DNA from: Lacicoccus halitifaciens
Lineage (GTDB): Bacteria > Bacillota > Bacilli > Staphylococcales > Salinicoccaceae
Direction of reading: 5' to 3'
Assembly (NCBI RefSeq): GCF_040544485.1
Contig: NZ_JBDZDV010000002.1
Span: forward strand, 124,001 to 188,000
DNA length: 64,000 bases
This document shows positions 9,843-17,694 of this stretch, piece after piece. Made by a program: the position numbers and the translations under genes. Position 1 is the first letter of the stretch, and each line of letters starts with the position of its first letter. The notes under the pieces are model-generated. The model was not told where the DNA came from. It ran no database searches and worked only from the letters and a program-made list of their open reading frames with translations.

Positions 9843-10055
9843 TGATTCAGCTTCATAACCAATCTTCTTTATAGATTCCCTTAAACTATCTACTTGCCCG
9901 GACGGTTTCATCAAATTTAACTCTGGCTATTCCTTTTTTCAAATTGACTCTTGCATTTTCCACATCTTGCAAGCTTAGCAATGTCTCTTCAATTTTATTC
10001 ACGTAGTGAGCACAGTTCATTCCCGTAATCTTTAAAGTCCCTATTCCATAATTCT
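9843..10055 (-). pseudogene. frameshifted HMA (CopZ-like) pseudogene
   Basis: Minus-strand translation gives GIGTLKITGMNC followed by AHYVNKIEETLLSLQ, clearly an HMA domain, then NLKKGIARVKFDET. A frameshift near 9897 separates this from the expected C-terminal helix (VDSLRESIKKIGYEAES). The second copper cysteine of CxxC is replaced by Tyr (CAHY), and no start codon in frame is apparent. It is therefore a dead copper chaperone or a lost third HMA domain of CopA, lying just upstream of copA. Confidence 0.8.
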
Positions 10056-10064
10056 CATTCCTTT

Positions 10065-10387
10065 CTAAATATTTAAAATTAATTTTTCTATTGTCTTACC
10101 AGCATCCCCGTTAAAAATATTAGAGAAACTTTCATCCAAACTACTTTTCATAAATTCATTTTTCTTTATATTAGAGAAATAAGTATACTTTACTCTTCTT
10201 TTTCTGTACAAAGCATTCCTTTTTTAACAAGGCTTCCGATAAACGTTTTGATTGTTGCCGGTTTCCATTTTTTCTTCTGCTGTTAAACTTCTACAATATC
10301 ATTGCTTATAACATTGCTCTGCACTCAAACAACACGCATTACTTCCCATTCGAAATCGGTAATCTTAGAATCTATTTCAGAATGCAT
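10065..10387 (-). pseudogene. copY: decayed CopY (BlaI/MecI-type) copper repressor
   Basis: From the ATG at 10387 the minus strand reads ITDFEWEVMRVV, then a TGA where the family has Trp, then QSNVISNDIVEV, a TAA, and WKPATIKTFIGSLVKKG, the winged-helix recognition region of CopY. A further frameshift near 10180 moves the frame to VKYTYFSNIKKNEF and GKTIEKLI. The cysteine-rich copper-sensing tail (CxCxxxxCxC) is absent. Two stops plus a frameshift make it non-functional. It sits in the usual CopY position at the head of the copA operon. Confidence 0.85.
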
Positions 10388-10408
10388 AATCTTCCTATCT
10401 ACTTTGTT

Positions 10409-10418
10409 TACATTTGTA
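10409..10418. promoter_or_regulatory. CopY-type cop box (perfect)
   Basis: TACATTTGTA matches the CopY operator TACANNTGTA exactly. It lies between the promoter -10 and the start of the copY pseudogene, where a bound repressor would block transcription. Confidence 0.75.
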
Positions 10419-10436
10419 ATCTATTTATATACATTT

Positions 10437-10465
10437 AGTTTACAACCGTAATCATAATTTGTCAA
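10437..10465 (-). promoter_or_regulatory. copper operon promoter with overlapping second cop box
   Basis: On the minus strand TTGACA (10460-10465), a 17-base spacer and TAAACT (10437-10442) form a good SigA promoter. A near-perfect cop box (TACGGTTGTA on this strand, 10441-10450, one mismatch to TACANNTGTA) overlaps the spacer and -10. The promoter still looks functional although the repressor gene is dead. Confidence 0.65.
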
Positions 10466-10521
10466 GATTTTTTCTATAATTCCTTCTCCTATCAATTGCT
10501 TACATTATTAACGATAATATA

Positions 10522-10596
10522 GCGGTAGTAACCGGAATCGAACACGGCGATCAAGGCTTCGCAGACCTTTGCCTTAGTTCTTGGCTACACAGCCAT
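10522..10596 (-). pseudogene. decayed tRNA-Cys-like sequence
   Basis: The minus strand contains TAGCCAAG, CTAAGGC, AAAGGTCTGCGAAGCCTT and GTTCGATTCCGG in tRNA order, closely following bacterial tRNA-Cys. The D-loop GG is lost, the T-stem is mispaired, the two acceptor strands do not match, and the anticodon position reads GCG instead of GCA. It is therefore a relic rather than a working tRNA. Confidence 0.65.
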
Positions 10597-10631
10597 GAAT
10601 TTAAACTAAATATTTAAGTGGATATAAGCAA

Positions 10632-10685
10632 AATGGATTAGTTGATTCATTTCAAATGGTTTCAAATGGAATCAACTAATCCATT
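10632..10685. repeat. 17-bp perfect inverted repeat
   Basis: AATGGATTAGTTGATTC and its exact complement flank a 20-base loop. T-rich DNA follows on the plus strand, so it could terminate transcription, but no gene ends just before it. It may also be the end of a lost mobile element. Confidence 0.55.
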
Positions 10686-11169
10686 CATTTTTATTTATAT
10701 GAATAGGACTGTGTTAGTCATTTCTTATACTATGGATTAGATTAGAATAAGCCTTCTGTTATGACATAAATTAAGAAACAATCGAAGAGTTTATTTTTAT
10801 ATACAATGTTTTAAAATTTAAAATATAGGGAAATCTATTTAATAAGTAAATAATTGTAAATTAATAGAGCTTGAAGCCCAGTGGGAGAGAGTAATCAAGC
10901 TAATGTTTTTAGAGGTGATAAAATTAATTCATTTAAATAAATTCAGGTAAATAATAAAGGATGAAAATAAAATGAAAAAATTATAAGTGAGGGGGGACTA
11001 ATAGCCCTCTGATACATAATTATTGCTACATAGCGTCAAAATTATTCTGTTAATTCTTTATAAGATTAAAGCTGATTCTATTGTTACTTTAAGTACTTTG
11101 AATATAGCAATAATATTAAACGATATTGATTCAACCTTATATTTTTCACTCATGATATTAAGGGTCGGA

Positions 11170-11211
11170 AATAAATTCAGCTGTTTATTCTTCAGCTGGG
11201 TTTATTTTTTT
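11170..11211 (+). terminator. terminator-like hairpin before the sigma/integrase chimera
   Basis: Arms AATAAATTCAGCTG and CAGCTGGGTTTATT (two mismatches) around a 9-base loop, followed by six Ts. No intact gene precedes it; it may belong to a deleted gene of the mobile element. Confidence 0.55.
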
Positions 11212-11321
11212 CTGAAAAAAATCTTTAAAATCTTTGGCAATTTTGAAGTTTCTCCCGTTGAAGGATATGAAAGGAGAAATCATCGCCCACCTTTGCAGTA
11301 TTGCGAAGGGAGATGACACGC

Positions 11322-12122
11322 ATGATAGAATCCGATCGTACCGAATGGCAAATACGCTGTGCGTTTAATGCGTTCTGTAAACGGGTGTTAAAGAGTGCCA
11401 CCATTGATATCTACAATGAGCGGCGCCATCAACAGTCTAAAGAGATGACGTTTTCTGATTTAACACCTCAAGAAGCTCATCAGCTGTACTCCGTCGATCA
11501 CTATAGTGAAGACAATACAGAAAAGTTTCAACTTGCAGACAAGAGAATTACGACACATTTGCTTGCAGAAGCGATGCATACATTGCCAGAAGAAAAGCGC
11601 AATACAGTCCTCTTATACTATTTCCTACAACTATCTGATCAGGAAATTAGTGAACAGCTTAAGGTGCCACGTAGCACTGTACAATATCGACGGGCGAGCG
11701 CTTTAGACTCAGATACATTACGTTTATTACAAGAATGGCAGGCTGTCCAGGAGAACCAATGTAAGACGCATTTCATTTTATCGTATAACGGCATGCCCAC
11801 TCAAAAACATACCATATCCTATGCGATCACTCGCTTTGCCAAGGCTGCAAATATCCATCGCATCAAAATTCATGGACTCAGACATTCCCATGCTTCTTTG
11901 TTAATTAGTATGGGGGAAAATCCTTTGGTGATTAAAGACAGACTGGGACATGAAGATATACAAACGACTTTAGGTACTTACGGCCACCTCTATCCAAACA
12001 GTAATTTTCAAGTTGCCGATAGATTAAGCAGTCTTGTTCAACTAAAAACAAGTGAGCATACCCAAATCGAACATTACAGCAGCAACCAATTTGTAAACAC
12101 GACTTTTCAAAGTGTGCCATAA
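11322..12122 (+). pseudogene. chimeric gene: sigma-like ICE regulator fused to C-terminal half of a tyrosine integrase
   Basis: The first 125 or so residues resemble the sigma-70-like regulators of Tn916-type elements: LPEEKRNTVLLYYFLQLSD followed by a helix-turn-helix at EISEQLKVPRSTVQYRR. From about DSDTLRLLQEW onward it is the catalytic half of a tyrosine recombinase, with HGLRHSH, LGHEDIQTTLGTYGH and the nucleophile region. The arm-binding and core-binding domains and the first catalytic Arg are missing, so recombination activity is not expected. In Tn916-like elements the order is sigma-like gene, xis, int, so one internal deletion would create this fusion. Start chosen at ATG 11322, with AAGGGAG ten bases upstream. 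It ends 67 bp from the 3' end of guaA, a known integration site. Confidence 0.75.
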
Positions 12123-12144
12123 CTGTGCCACAGAAAATATAAAA

Positions 12145-12180
12145 GCCCTAAAAACCCAGTGTTACCAAGGCTTTTAGGGC
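12145..12180 (-). terminator. terminator of guaA
   Basis: Inverted repeat with arms GCCCTAAAA and TTTTAGGGC. On the minus strand it starts 8 bp past the guaA stop and ends in TTTTATATTTT. Confidence 0.85.
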
Positions 12181-12188
12181 ACCTAATA

Positions 12189-13733
12189 CTATTCCCACTC
12201 GATCGTCGCTGGTGGTTTGTTCGTTATATCATATACGACTCTGTTGACGTGGTTGGATTCATTCACGATCCGTTTCGAAATCCTGTTCAGCACTTCCCAG
12301 TCGATCCTCGCGAATTCGCTGGTCATGCCGTCGACGCTGGTCACGGCCCGGATGCCGATCGTGTAGTCATACGTCCGGTAGTCGCCCATGACGCCGACGG
12401 AGCGGATGTCCGGGAGTACGGTGAAGTACTGCCAGATTTCACGCTCGAGGCCCGCTTTCCTGATTTCATCCCGCAGGATCCAGTCGGTTTCCCTTACGAT
12501 TTCAAGTTTTTCCTCGGTGATTTCACCCAGTATCCTGATGCCGAGCCCAGGTCCCGGGAACGGCTGTCTCCATACGAGGTGTTCTGCGATGCCGAGTTCG
12601 ATGCCGAGCAGACGCACTTCGTCCTTGAATAAAGTGTTCAGCGGCTCGATGAGTTCGAACTCCATATCTTCAGGGAGACCGCCGACGTTATGGTGGGATT
12701 TGATCGTCGTCGCCGTTTCGGTGCCGGACTCGATGATATCCGTGTACAGCGTACCTTGTGCAAGGAAGTCGACTTCTGTCAGCTTCGCCGCTTCATCGTT
12801 GAATACGTAAATGAATTCATTGCCGATGATCTTGCGTTTCTGCTCAGGATCGGAAACGCCCTTCAGCTTTTCCATGAAACGGTCTTTGGCATCGATTTTG
12901 ATGATGTTCATATTGAAGCCTTCACCGAACTGCTCCATCACCATCTCGCCCTCGCCTTTACGCAGAAGGCCGTGGTCAACGAAGATGCACGTCAGCTGAT
13001 CGCCGATCGCTTTGTGCAGGAGCACTGCAGTGACGGATGAGTCCACGCCGCCGCTCATCGCACACAGGACTTTCCGGTCACCGACCTGTTCGCGGATCTT
13101 CTCGACTTCAATGTCGATGAAGTTCTCCATCGTCCATTCGCCTGTACATCCTGAGATGTTCCTGATGAAGTTCTTCAGGAATGTATCACCGTTCAGGGAA
13201 TGTTTGGATTCCGGGTGGAACTGTACACCGTACAGCGGTTTCTCATCGTGTCCAATTGCTGCATACTCGCAGTTTTCGGTATGCGCGATTTTACGGAAGC
13301 CTTCCGGTATCCGGGTCACTTTATCGCTGTGGCTCATCAGCATGATTTCATGCGTGTTCAGCCCTTTGAAGATTTCTTCTGCCGGGTCCAGGGTGAGGTC
13401 CGTTGCACCGAACTCCCTGCCCGGGGAAGATACGACTTCCCCGCCGAGGGTGTCGACCATCAGCTGCATGCCGTAGCAGATGCCGAGGACCGGGACGCCG
13501 AGGTTGAAGACCTCCGGATCCACTTTGTAGGCATCGTCGTTGTAGACGCTCTTCGGCCCGCCGGAAAGGATGATGCCTTTCGGATTGAGTTCTTTGATTT
13601 CTTCTATTAAAATGCTCGGATTGTGCAGTTCGCTGTATACGCCAAGGTCACGGATCCTCCGCGTGATCAGCTGGTTGAACTGGCTTCCAAAATCTATTAC
13701 TAAAATAAGTTCCTGTTCTTTTGCCATATCCAT
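12189..13733 (-). CDS. guaA: GMP synthase (glutamine-hydrolysing)
   Basis: Converts XMP, ATP and glutamine to GMP, the last step of guanine nucleotide synthesis. 514 aa, the standard length. The N-terminal class I glutamine amidotransferase carries the nucleophile in GICYGMQ (Cys about 86) and HPE near 172. The ATP pyrophosphatase domain has the P-loop SGGVDSS near residue 230, and the C-terminal dimerisation domain ends in IEWE. RBS AGGAG precedes the first ATG. It follows guaB by 17 bp on the same strand. Its 3' end borders the integrase remnant. Confidence 0.98.
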   Translation of the reverse strand: MDMAKEQELILVIDFGSQFNQLITRRIRDLGVYSELHNPSILIEEIKELNPKGIILSGGPKSVYNDDAYKVDPEVFNLGVPVLGICYGMQLMVDTLGGEVVSSPGREFGATDLTLDPAEEIFKGLNTHEIMLMSHSDKVTRIPEGFRKIAHTENCEYAAIGHDEKPLYGVQFHPESKHSLNGDTFLKNFIRNISGCTGEWTMENFIDIEVEKIREQVGDRKVLCAMSGGVDSSVTAVLLHKAIGDQLTCIFVDHGLLRKGEGEMVMEQFGEGFNMNIIKIDAKDRFMEKLKGVSDPEQKRKIIGNEFIYVFNDEAAKLTEVDFLAQGTLYTDIIESGTETATTIKSHHNVGGLPEDMEFELIEPLNTLFKDEVRLLGIELGIAEHLVWRQPFPGPGLGIRILGEITEEKLEIVRETDWILRDEIRKAGLEREIWQYFTVLPDIRSVGVMGDYRTYDYTIGIRAVTSVDGMTSEFARIDWEVLNRISKRIVNESNHVNRVVYDITNKPPATIEWE

Positions 13734-13750
13734 TTATAAAAAACTCCTGT

Positions 13751-15220
13751 CTAGGTAGTGTAGTTCGGTGCTTCTTTAGTGATCTGGATGTTGTGCGGAT
13801 GACTTTCCACTAAACTTGCACCCGTGATTCTTACAAACTGGGAGTTTTCACGTAATGCTTCAAGATCTGCACTTCCTGTATAACCCATGCCGGACTTCAG
13901 TCCGCCCATCAGCTGGTAGATTGTATCCTCGACCGGCCCCTTGTACTCGGTGCGGCCTTCGATGCCTTCCGGAACGTACTTTTTGGACTCCTTGTCCTCC
14001 TGGAAGTAACGGTCTTTCGAGCCCTGGTCCATTGCGCCCATCGACCCCATGCCGCGGTACGTCTTGTAGCGGCGGCCCTGGAACATTTCAACTTCGCCCG
14101 GGGATTCGGTCGTGCCTGCAAGCAGGCTGCCGAGCATGATTGCATGTCCGCCTGCAGCGAGTGCTTTCGTGATGTCACCGGATAATTTGATCCCGCCGTC
14201 CGCAATGATCGCCTTGCCGCGTCTTCTTGCTTCAGTCGCCGCGTCGTAAACTGCAGTAATCTGCGGCACACCGACGCCTGTGACGACGCGTGTTGTACAG
14301 ATCGAGCCCGGTCCGATGCCGACTTTCACGACATCCACCCCTGCATCGAACAATGCTGCAGTGCCTTCTGCAGTGGCAACGTTGCCTGCAATCAGGGTGA
14401 TGTCCTGATGTTTGTCCCTGATGTCCTTTATCGCATCCAGCACACCCTGGGAGTGGCCGTGCGCAGTGTCGATGACAAGTGCATCCGCACCCGCTTTGAC
14501 AAGTTCTTCAGCGCGTTTCTCGGTCTCTTTGGCCACACCGATCGCAGCTGCGACAAGCAGACGCCCCTGCTCATCTTTTGCGGAATTCGGGAATTCGATC
14601 ACTTTCTCGATATCTTTGATTGTAATCAGCCCCTGCAGTACACCATTGTCATCCACAAGCGGCAGTTTTTCTATGCGGTGCTCCTGCAGAATGCGACTTG
14701 CTTCCTCAAGCGTCGTACCCACTTTGCCGGTCACCAGATTATCTTTCGTCATCACTTCATCAATCGTCATCGAATAGTCTTCAATAAAGCGCAGGTCACG
14801 GTTCGTGATGATGCCGATGAGCTTCTTCTCTTCAGGGTTGTTCACGATCGGCACACCGGAAATCCGGTATTTGCCCATCAGATGCTCCGCCGCAAAAACC
14901 TGCTCCTCCCTGGTCAGGAAGAATGGGTTTTTTATTACACCATTTTCAGAACGCTTGACCTTCTCCACTTCCTCCGCCTGTGCTTCGATCGACATGTTCT
15001 TGTGAATCACGCCGAGTCCGCCCTGCCTCGCAACCGCAATAGCCATAGCCGACTCTGTGACAGTGTCCATGCCTGCACTCAGTACAGGAATGTTCAACTT
15101 GATTTGCGGTGACAGTTGTACGGATAGATCAACATCTTTCGGCAGCACTTCTGAATGCGCAGGGAGCAGCAATACATCATCAAACGTCAAACCTTCTTTT
15201 TCAAACTTTCTTTCCCACAT
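13751..15220 (-). CDS. guaB: inosine-5'-monophosphate dehydrogenase
   Basis: Oxidises IMP to XMP with NAD, the committed step to GMP. 489 aa from ATG 15220 (MWERKFEKEGLTFDDVLLLP), the conserved Staphylococcus start. TTGGAGGC is its ribosome site, so the upstream in-frame TTG is not the start. A TIM barrel is interrupted by two CBS domains (about residues 95-215); the catalytic loop GSICTTR carries the active Cys near 307, and the flap has YRGMGS. It is headed by a guanine riboswitch and promoter. Confidence 0.98.
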   Translation of the reverse strand: MWERKFEKEGLTFDDVLLLPAHSEVLPKDVDLSVQLSPQIKLNIPVLSAGMDTVTESAMAIAVARQGGLGVIHKNMSIEAQAEEVEKVKRSENGVIKNPFFLTREEQVFAAEHLMGKYRISGVPIVNNPEEKKLIGIITNRDLRFIEDYSMTIDEVMTKDNLVTGKVGTTLEEASRILQEHRIEKLPLVDDNGVLQGLITIKDIEKVIEFPNSAKDEQGRLLVAAAIGVAKETEKRAEELVKAGADALVIDTAHGHSQGVLDAIKDIRDKHQDITLIAGNVATAEGTAALFDAGVDVVKVGIGPGSICTTRVVTGVGVPQITAVYDAATEARRRGKAIIADGGIKLSGDITKALAAGGHAIMLGSLLAGTTESPGEVEMFQGRRYKTYRGMGSMGAMDQGSKDRYFQEDKESKKYVPEGIEGRTEYKGPVEDTIYQLMGGLKSGMGYTGSADLEALRENSQFVRITGASLVESHPHNIQITKEAPNYTT

Positions 15221-15300
15221 ATTATTTGCCTCCAAAATTTGATGATAACCTCCAATAAATGAATATGACGAAGAACAATTAAAGTATTCGATTAATTGTT

Positions 15301-15370
15301 ATCTCATAGTAGGTTTTTTTAAGGAAAACCCTAGAAACTCACAATCCATATTATTGTGATTATATGAAAT
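15301..15370 (-). ncRNA. guanine-sensing purine riboswitch aptamer upstream of guaB
   Basis: The minus strand has every element of the purine aptamer. P1 pairs ATTTCAT with ATGAGAT. P2 (CACAAT/ATTGTG) encloses the loop AATATGG. The joint is GAGTTTCTA. P3 (GGGTTTT/AAAACCT) encloses CCTTAAA. The joint J3/1 reads ACTATG, with the C that pairs with guanine rather than adenine. It lies about 80 bases upstream of guaB. A following 9-bp hairpin (AACAATTAA/TTAATTGTT, 15280-15305) overlaps the 3' side of P1 and may be part of the expression switch. Confidence 0.88.
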
Positions 15371-15425
15371 AAATAATTACTTATGATAACAAAAATCATG
15401 ATGGTATACAACTTTATTGTACATG

Positions 15426-15453
15426 ATTATAGTACAAATATCTCCCTTGTGAA
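15426..15453 (-). promoter_or_regulatory. SigA promoter of the guaB-guaA operon
   Basis: On the minus strand TTCACA, a 16-base spacer and a perfect TATAAT lie about 56 bp upstream of the riboswitch aptamer. Confidence 0.6.
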
Positions 15454-15517
15454 ATGAGTAAAATTCGAGGGGCGGGGGTAGATACATAATAATACATTAA
15501 TGACCGGAGGCATCGAT

Positions 15518-15898
15518 ATGAATTATTATGAGTTTTTTCCAAACAGAGATGAGTTACTTGAGGAAATTGAACTGTTGAAAGCAGAGGGTTATTACGAATC
15601 GGATTTCCATGTGCTCGCCGTCGAAGAGGCGGACCCGGATGAAATGCAGTGGATCAAATATACGGATATCAATTTCCATCCTTATTTTTCCGAGGGCGAA
15701 GGGTTGAAATCGATATTCTCTGCCAATGAACCGGCAAAGAACTTCATGCAGAGGATTGAGCTGAGTGATGCGACATCGGTGGAGTACCTGGAGAGGATCC
15801 AGGGCGGGGAATTTTTCCTCTATTATACGGATGAAGATAAGTATGCCAGGGAAAAAGATGCCGGCCGCACACCGGACGCCGGTGCCGAGTCACCATAA
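15518..15898 (+). CDS. YflT-domain general stress protein
   Basis: Cytosolic protein of 126 aa made almost wholly of the heat-induced stress protein YflT domain (residues 1-100), with a charged tail. The ATG at 15518 is chosen because GGAGG sits seven bases upstream; the ATG at 15500 lies before that site. It shares the domain with the genes at 17695 and 18909, including the pattern YTDINFHPYF against YTDVNFKDAEG in its sister. A possible SigB promoter upstream (GTAAAA, 12 bases, GGGTAG) is weak. Biochemical role of the domain is unknown. Confidence 0.8.
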   Translation: MNYYEFFPNRDELLEEIELLKAEGYYESDFHVLAVEEADPDEMQWIKYTDINFHPYFSEGEGLKSIFSANEPAKNFMQRIELSDATSVEYLERIQGGEFFLYYTDEDKYAREKDAGRTPDAGAESP

Positions 15899-15905
15899 TG
15901 AAAAA

Positions 15906-15931
15906 CGCCCGCATCATTTATGATGCGGGCG
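15906..15931 (-). terminator. terminator overlapping the 3' end of the YfbU-family gene
   Basis: CGCCCGCATCAT and its complement form a 12-bp stem with a TT-centred loop; on the minus strand five Ts follow. The stop codon of the minus-strand gene lies within the loop. It may also stop transcription arriving from the plus-strand stress gene. Confidence 0.8.
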
Positions 15932-16519
15932 CCTGTTGTTTTCGGGCTTCTGAACTCCCGAACTTTCATCCTGCACTGAAAAGAGTTCAATCAGCTGCTG
16001 CTTCGTTATGTAAGTCGGGATGCCAACTTTCGGCATGCCGAAGTCCTTGAATTTAAGCAGCATTTTACGGTACGTTTCAATATCTATATCCGGGTTTTCA
16101 ATGACCCGCGGCAGCTTCTGCTGCTCATGCTTCTTCAGGAATCTATAGTAGCTCAAATATTTATGTTCCCCTTCGATATCGCTCCTGAATCCTGCAAAAT
16201 CTATAATATACTTCTTCCGTAAACACTGCTGATCGGAATGGCTTAAAAATTCGAATGAAGTTTCGACGCAGTGATACATCCTTAAAATGATCTCGACTTC
16301 TTCACTCACCTTTTTGGAAATCCCCTCGTCCATATGATGAATATGCTCAAAAATCTCATCATATTTACCTTCGATGCCGTTGATCACGATGTCGATGTAA
16401 TATTCATAATTCCTGTAATTCTCGCTGCCTTCATTATACCGGTCGCGCCGTTCCATCAATAATAGATATACGAGCAGGCGTTCTTCCTTGCGACTGAGCG
16501 GCTTATCTTCCATCCTCAT
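15914..16519 (-). CDS. YfbU family protein
   Basis: 201 aa. The core matches the YfbU family: EVEIILRMYHCVETSF, FAGFRSDIEGEHKYLSYYRF and YRKMLLKFKDFG align with the E. coli protein in order. YfbU is a small helical protein of unknown biochemical role. Its start codon directly abuts the stop codon of the 33-codon gene upstream (TAG then ATG) and has no strong ribosome site of its own, which suggests translational coupling. The last codons form one arm of a terminator hairpin. Part of a likely three-gene unit with the Xre/TPR regulator. Confidence 0.8.
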   Translation of the reverse strand: MRMEDKPLSRKEERLLVYLLLMERRDRYNEGSENYRNYEYYIDIVINGIEGKYDEIFEHIHHMDEGISKKVSEEVEIILRMYHCVETSFEFLSHSDQQCLRKKYIIDFAGFRSDIEGEHKYLSYYRFLKKHEQQKLPRVIENPDIDIETYRKMLLKFKDFGMPKVGIPTYITKQQLIELFSVQDESSGVQKPENNRRPHHK

Positions 16520-16621
16520 CTAAAATTCACGGTCCGGCAGGTTATAGTGTGCTTTTTTAAATCCCATTTGCATCAATTTTGCGGTGAATCCATTCGAGAA
16601 AAGCTTGTCTTCTTTGTTCAT
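16520..16621 (-). CDS. small 33-aa protein between regulator and YfbU gene
   Basis: Open frame from ATG 16621 with AAAGGGGG ten bases upstream, coding MNKEDKLFSNGFTAKL, MQMGFKKAHYNLPDREF. It ends at TAG immediately before the ATG of the YfbU gene, and follows the regulator stop by 67 bp. No signal peptide or membrane segment, so it is probably cytosolic. Not recognised. The good ribosome site and tight coupling support real translation. Whether it partners with the adjacent peptide-sensing-type regulator is open. Confidence 0.6.
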   Translation of the reverse strand: MNKEDKLFSNGFTAKLMQMGFKKAHYNLPDREF

Positions 16622-16688
16622 GATTAGTGAACCCCCTTTATTAATATAAATAATAAATGAGAGTTGCATGCATTGGAATAGTATGTCT

Positions 16689-17525
16689 CTAATTATTCAC
16701 AGCTGGATAATTTTCTAATTTCTCCCACATATCCAAACAACTGTGCTGCTCAAAAATGATATGTGTCCGGCATCTCAACCTGGTGTACTCCTCTTCTTCA
16801 TTCAGACCGGCCAGGGCTTTAAACCATAAATCATAGATATCACACATCATATATGATGAGAAATTCCTGCTCAATATGTTGATTGCTTTCTTACATTTCA
16901 AAATCACCTGATGGTGTTGCCCTTCATTGCTGTTGCAGACGATGAGATGATAGAGGATTTTTATTTCCAGCCTGAAATCGGTGAGGTTAAGTTCCCTGTA
17001 AATTTTATATGCCCCCGTGTAATATTTCAATGGCGGCTCTTCAAGGAAGTGCTTTATGTCTCCCATCGTCATATAGAGCTCAGGGAGATGATTTCTGAAT
17101 TTGAATTTTTCAGCTATGTAGATTGCATGCCTCAGCTGCTTCTCGGATTCCCCGTAGTCTTTTTTATGTAAAGCCACCAGACCATGATGCCATTTCATAT
17201 ACATTATGGATTTTTCGCCGGGCGCCTTAATCCCATGATGATGCCTTAAAATGGCTTCCATGCCATCATAATCATCGTGATGCCTTGTTTTATCAAGCCC
17301 CTTCAGGAACGTCTCCCCTTTGACCGTTCCTTCGTCTGCCGCCAGATCCATGAATGACAAACCCAATCTTTCCAAAATCTGATTCACCTTCCTCATTGAA
17401 AGGCTCATATCGTTGTTTTCCAGCCTGGAGAGGCTGGATTGTGAACATATCCCCAGGCTCAACTTCTTCTGGGAAATCCCCTGCCTTATGCGTTCACGCC
17501 TGATCTTATCCCCTATTGTCTTCAA
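16689..17525 (-). CDS. Xre-type transcriptional regulator with TPR-like C-terminal domain (RRNPP-like)
   Basis: 278 aa. Residues 1-62 form a Cro/Xre helix-turn-helix (IRRERIRQGISQKKLSLG, SQSSLSRLENND). Residues 75-270 are all-helical with tetratricopeptide-like repeats (YMKWHHGLVALHKKDYGESEKQLRHAIYIAE is a recognisable unit). This architecture is that of the Rgg/PlcR/NprR regulators that bind short signalling peptides, but no ligand is known for this one. It probably controls its own operon with the 33-aa gene and the YfbU gene. Confidence is high for architecture, low for peptide sensing. Confidence 0.8.
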   Translation of the reverse strand: MKTIGDKIRRERIRQGISQKKLSLGICSQSSLSRLENNDMSLSMRKVNQILERLGLSFMDLAADEGTVKGETFLKGLDKTRHHDDYDGMEAILRHHHGIKAPGEKSIMYMKWHHGLVALHKKDYGESEKQLRHAIYIAEKFKFRNHLPELYMTMGDIKHFLEEPPLKYYTGAYKIYRELNLTDFRLEIKILYHLIVCNSNEGQHHQVILKCKKAINILSRNFSSYMMCDIYDLWFKALAGLNEEEEYTRLRCRTHIIFEQHSCLDMWEKLENYPAVNN

Positions 17526-17598
17526 TACACTGCCCCCTTATTATAATAATTCAAATATATATTGCCGGACTGTTTTGTCAACAACTATTTTCATTCCT

Positions 17599-17623
17599 GT
17601 TTAAGATTTTCATGAAAGGGTAT
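17599..17623 (+). promoter_or_regulatory. SigB promoter of the YflT/DUF2382 gene
   Basis: GTTTAA, 13 bases, GGGTAT: an exact match to the Gram-positive general stress sigma factor consensus, 72 bp before the start codon. Confidence 0.85.
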
Positions 17624-17694
17624 CTTTTCTATAGATCAATTTAAGTTTGGAATCACTTATTGAGAAAATATAATTATGCCTGGAGGGGTACTGA

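Larger units (their letters stand above)
10451..11321. other. gene-poor AT-rich region between copper block and integrase remnant
   Basis: This 870-bp stretch holds a tRNA-Cys relic, a 17-bp inverted repeat and a terminator-like hairpin, but no gene I can support. A 97-codon open frame across 11023-11316 has no ribosome site, runs through the hairpin at 11170 and shows no recognisable domain. Confidence 0.55.

Noticed and set aside
10876..10890. Possible attachment-site duplicate of the guaA 3' end (AGTGGGA)
   Set aside because: Only seven bases match; too short to claim a direct repeat.
11023..11316. 97-codon open frame before the sigma/integrase chimera
   Set aside because: No ribosome site, crosses a terminator-like hairpin and has no recognisable domain.
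11270..11371. 33-codon open frame starting MKGEIIAHLCS overlapping the chimera start
   Set aside because: It overlaps the better supported frame and its upstream ribosome site is poor; not enough to call.
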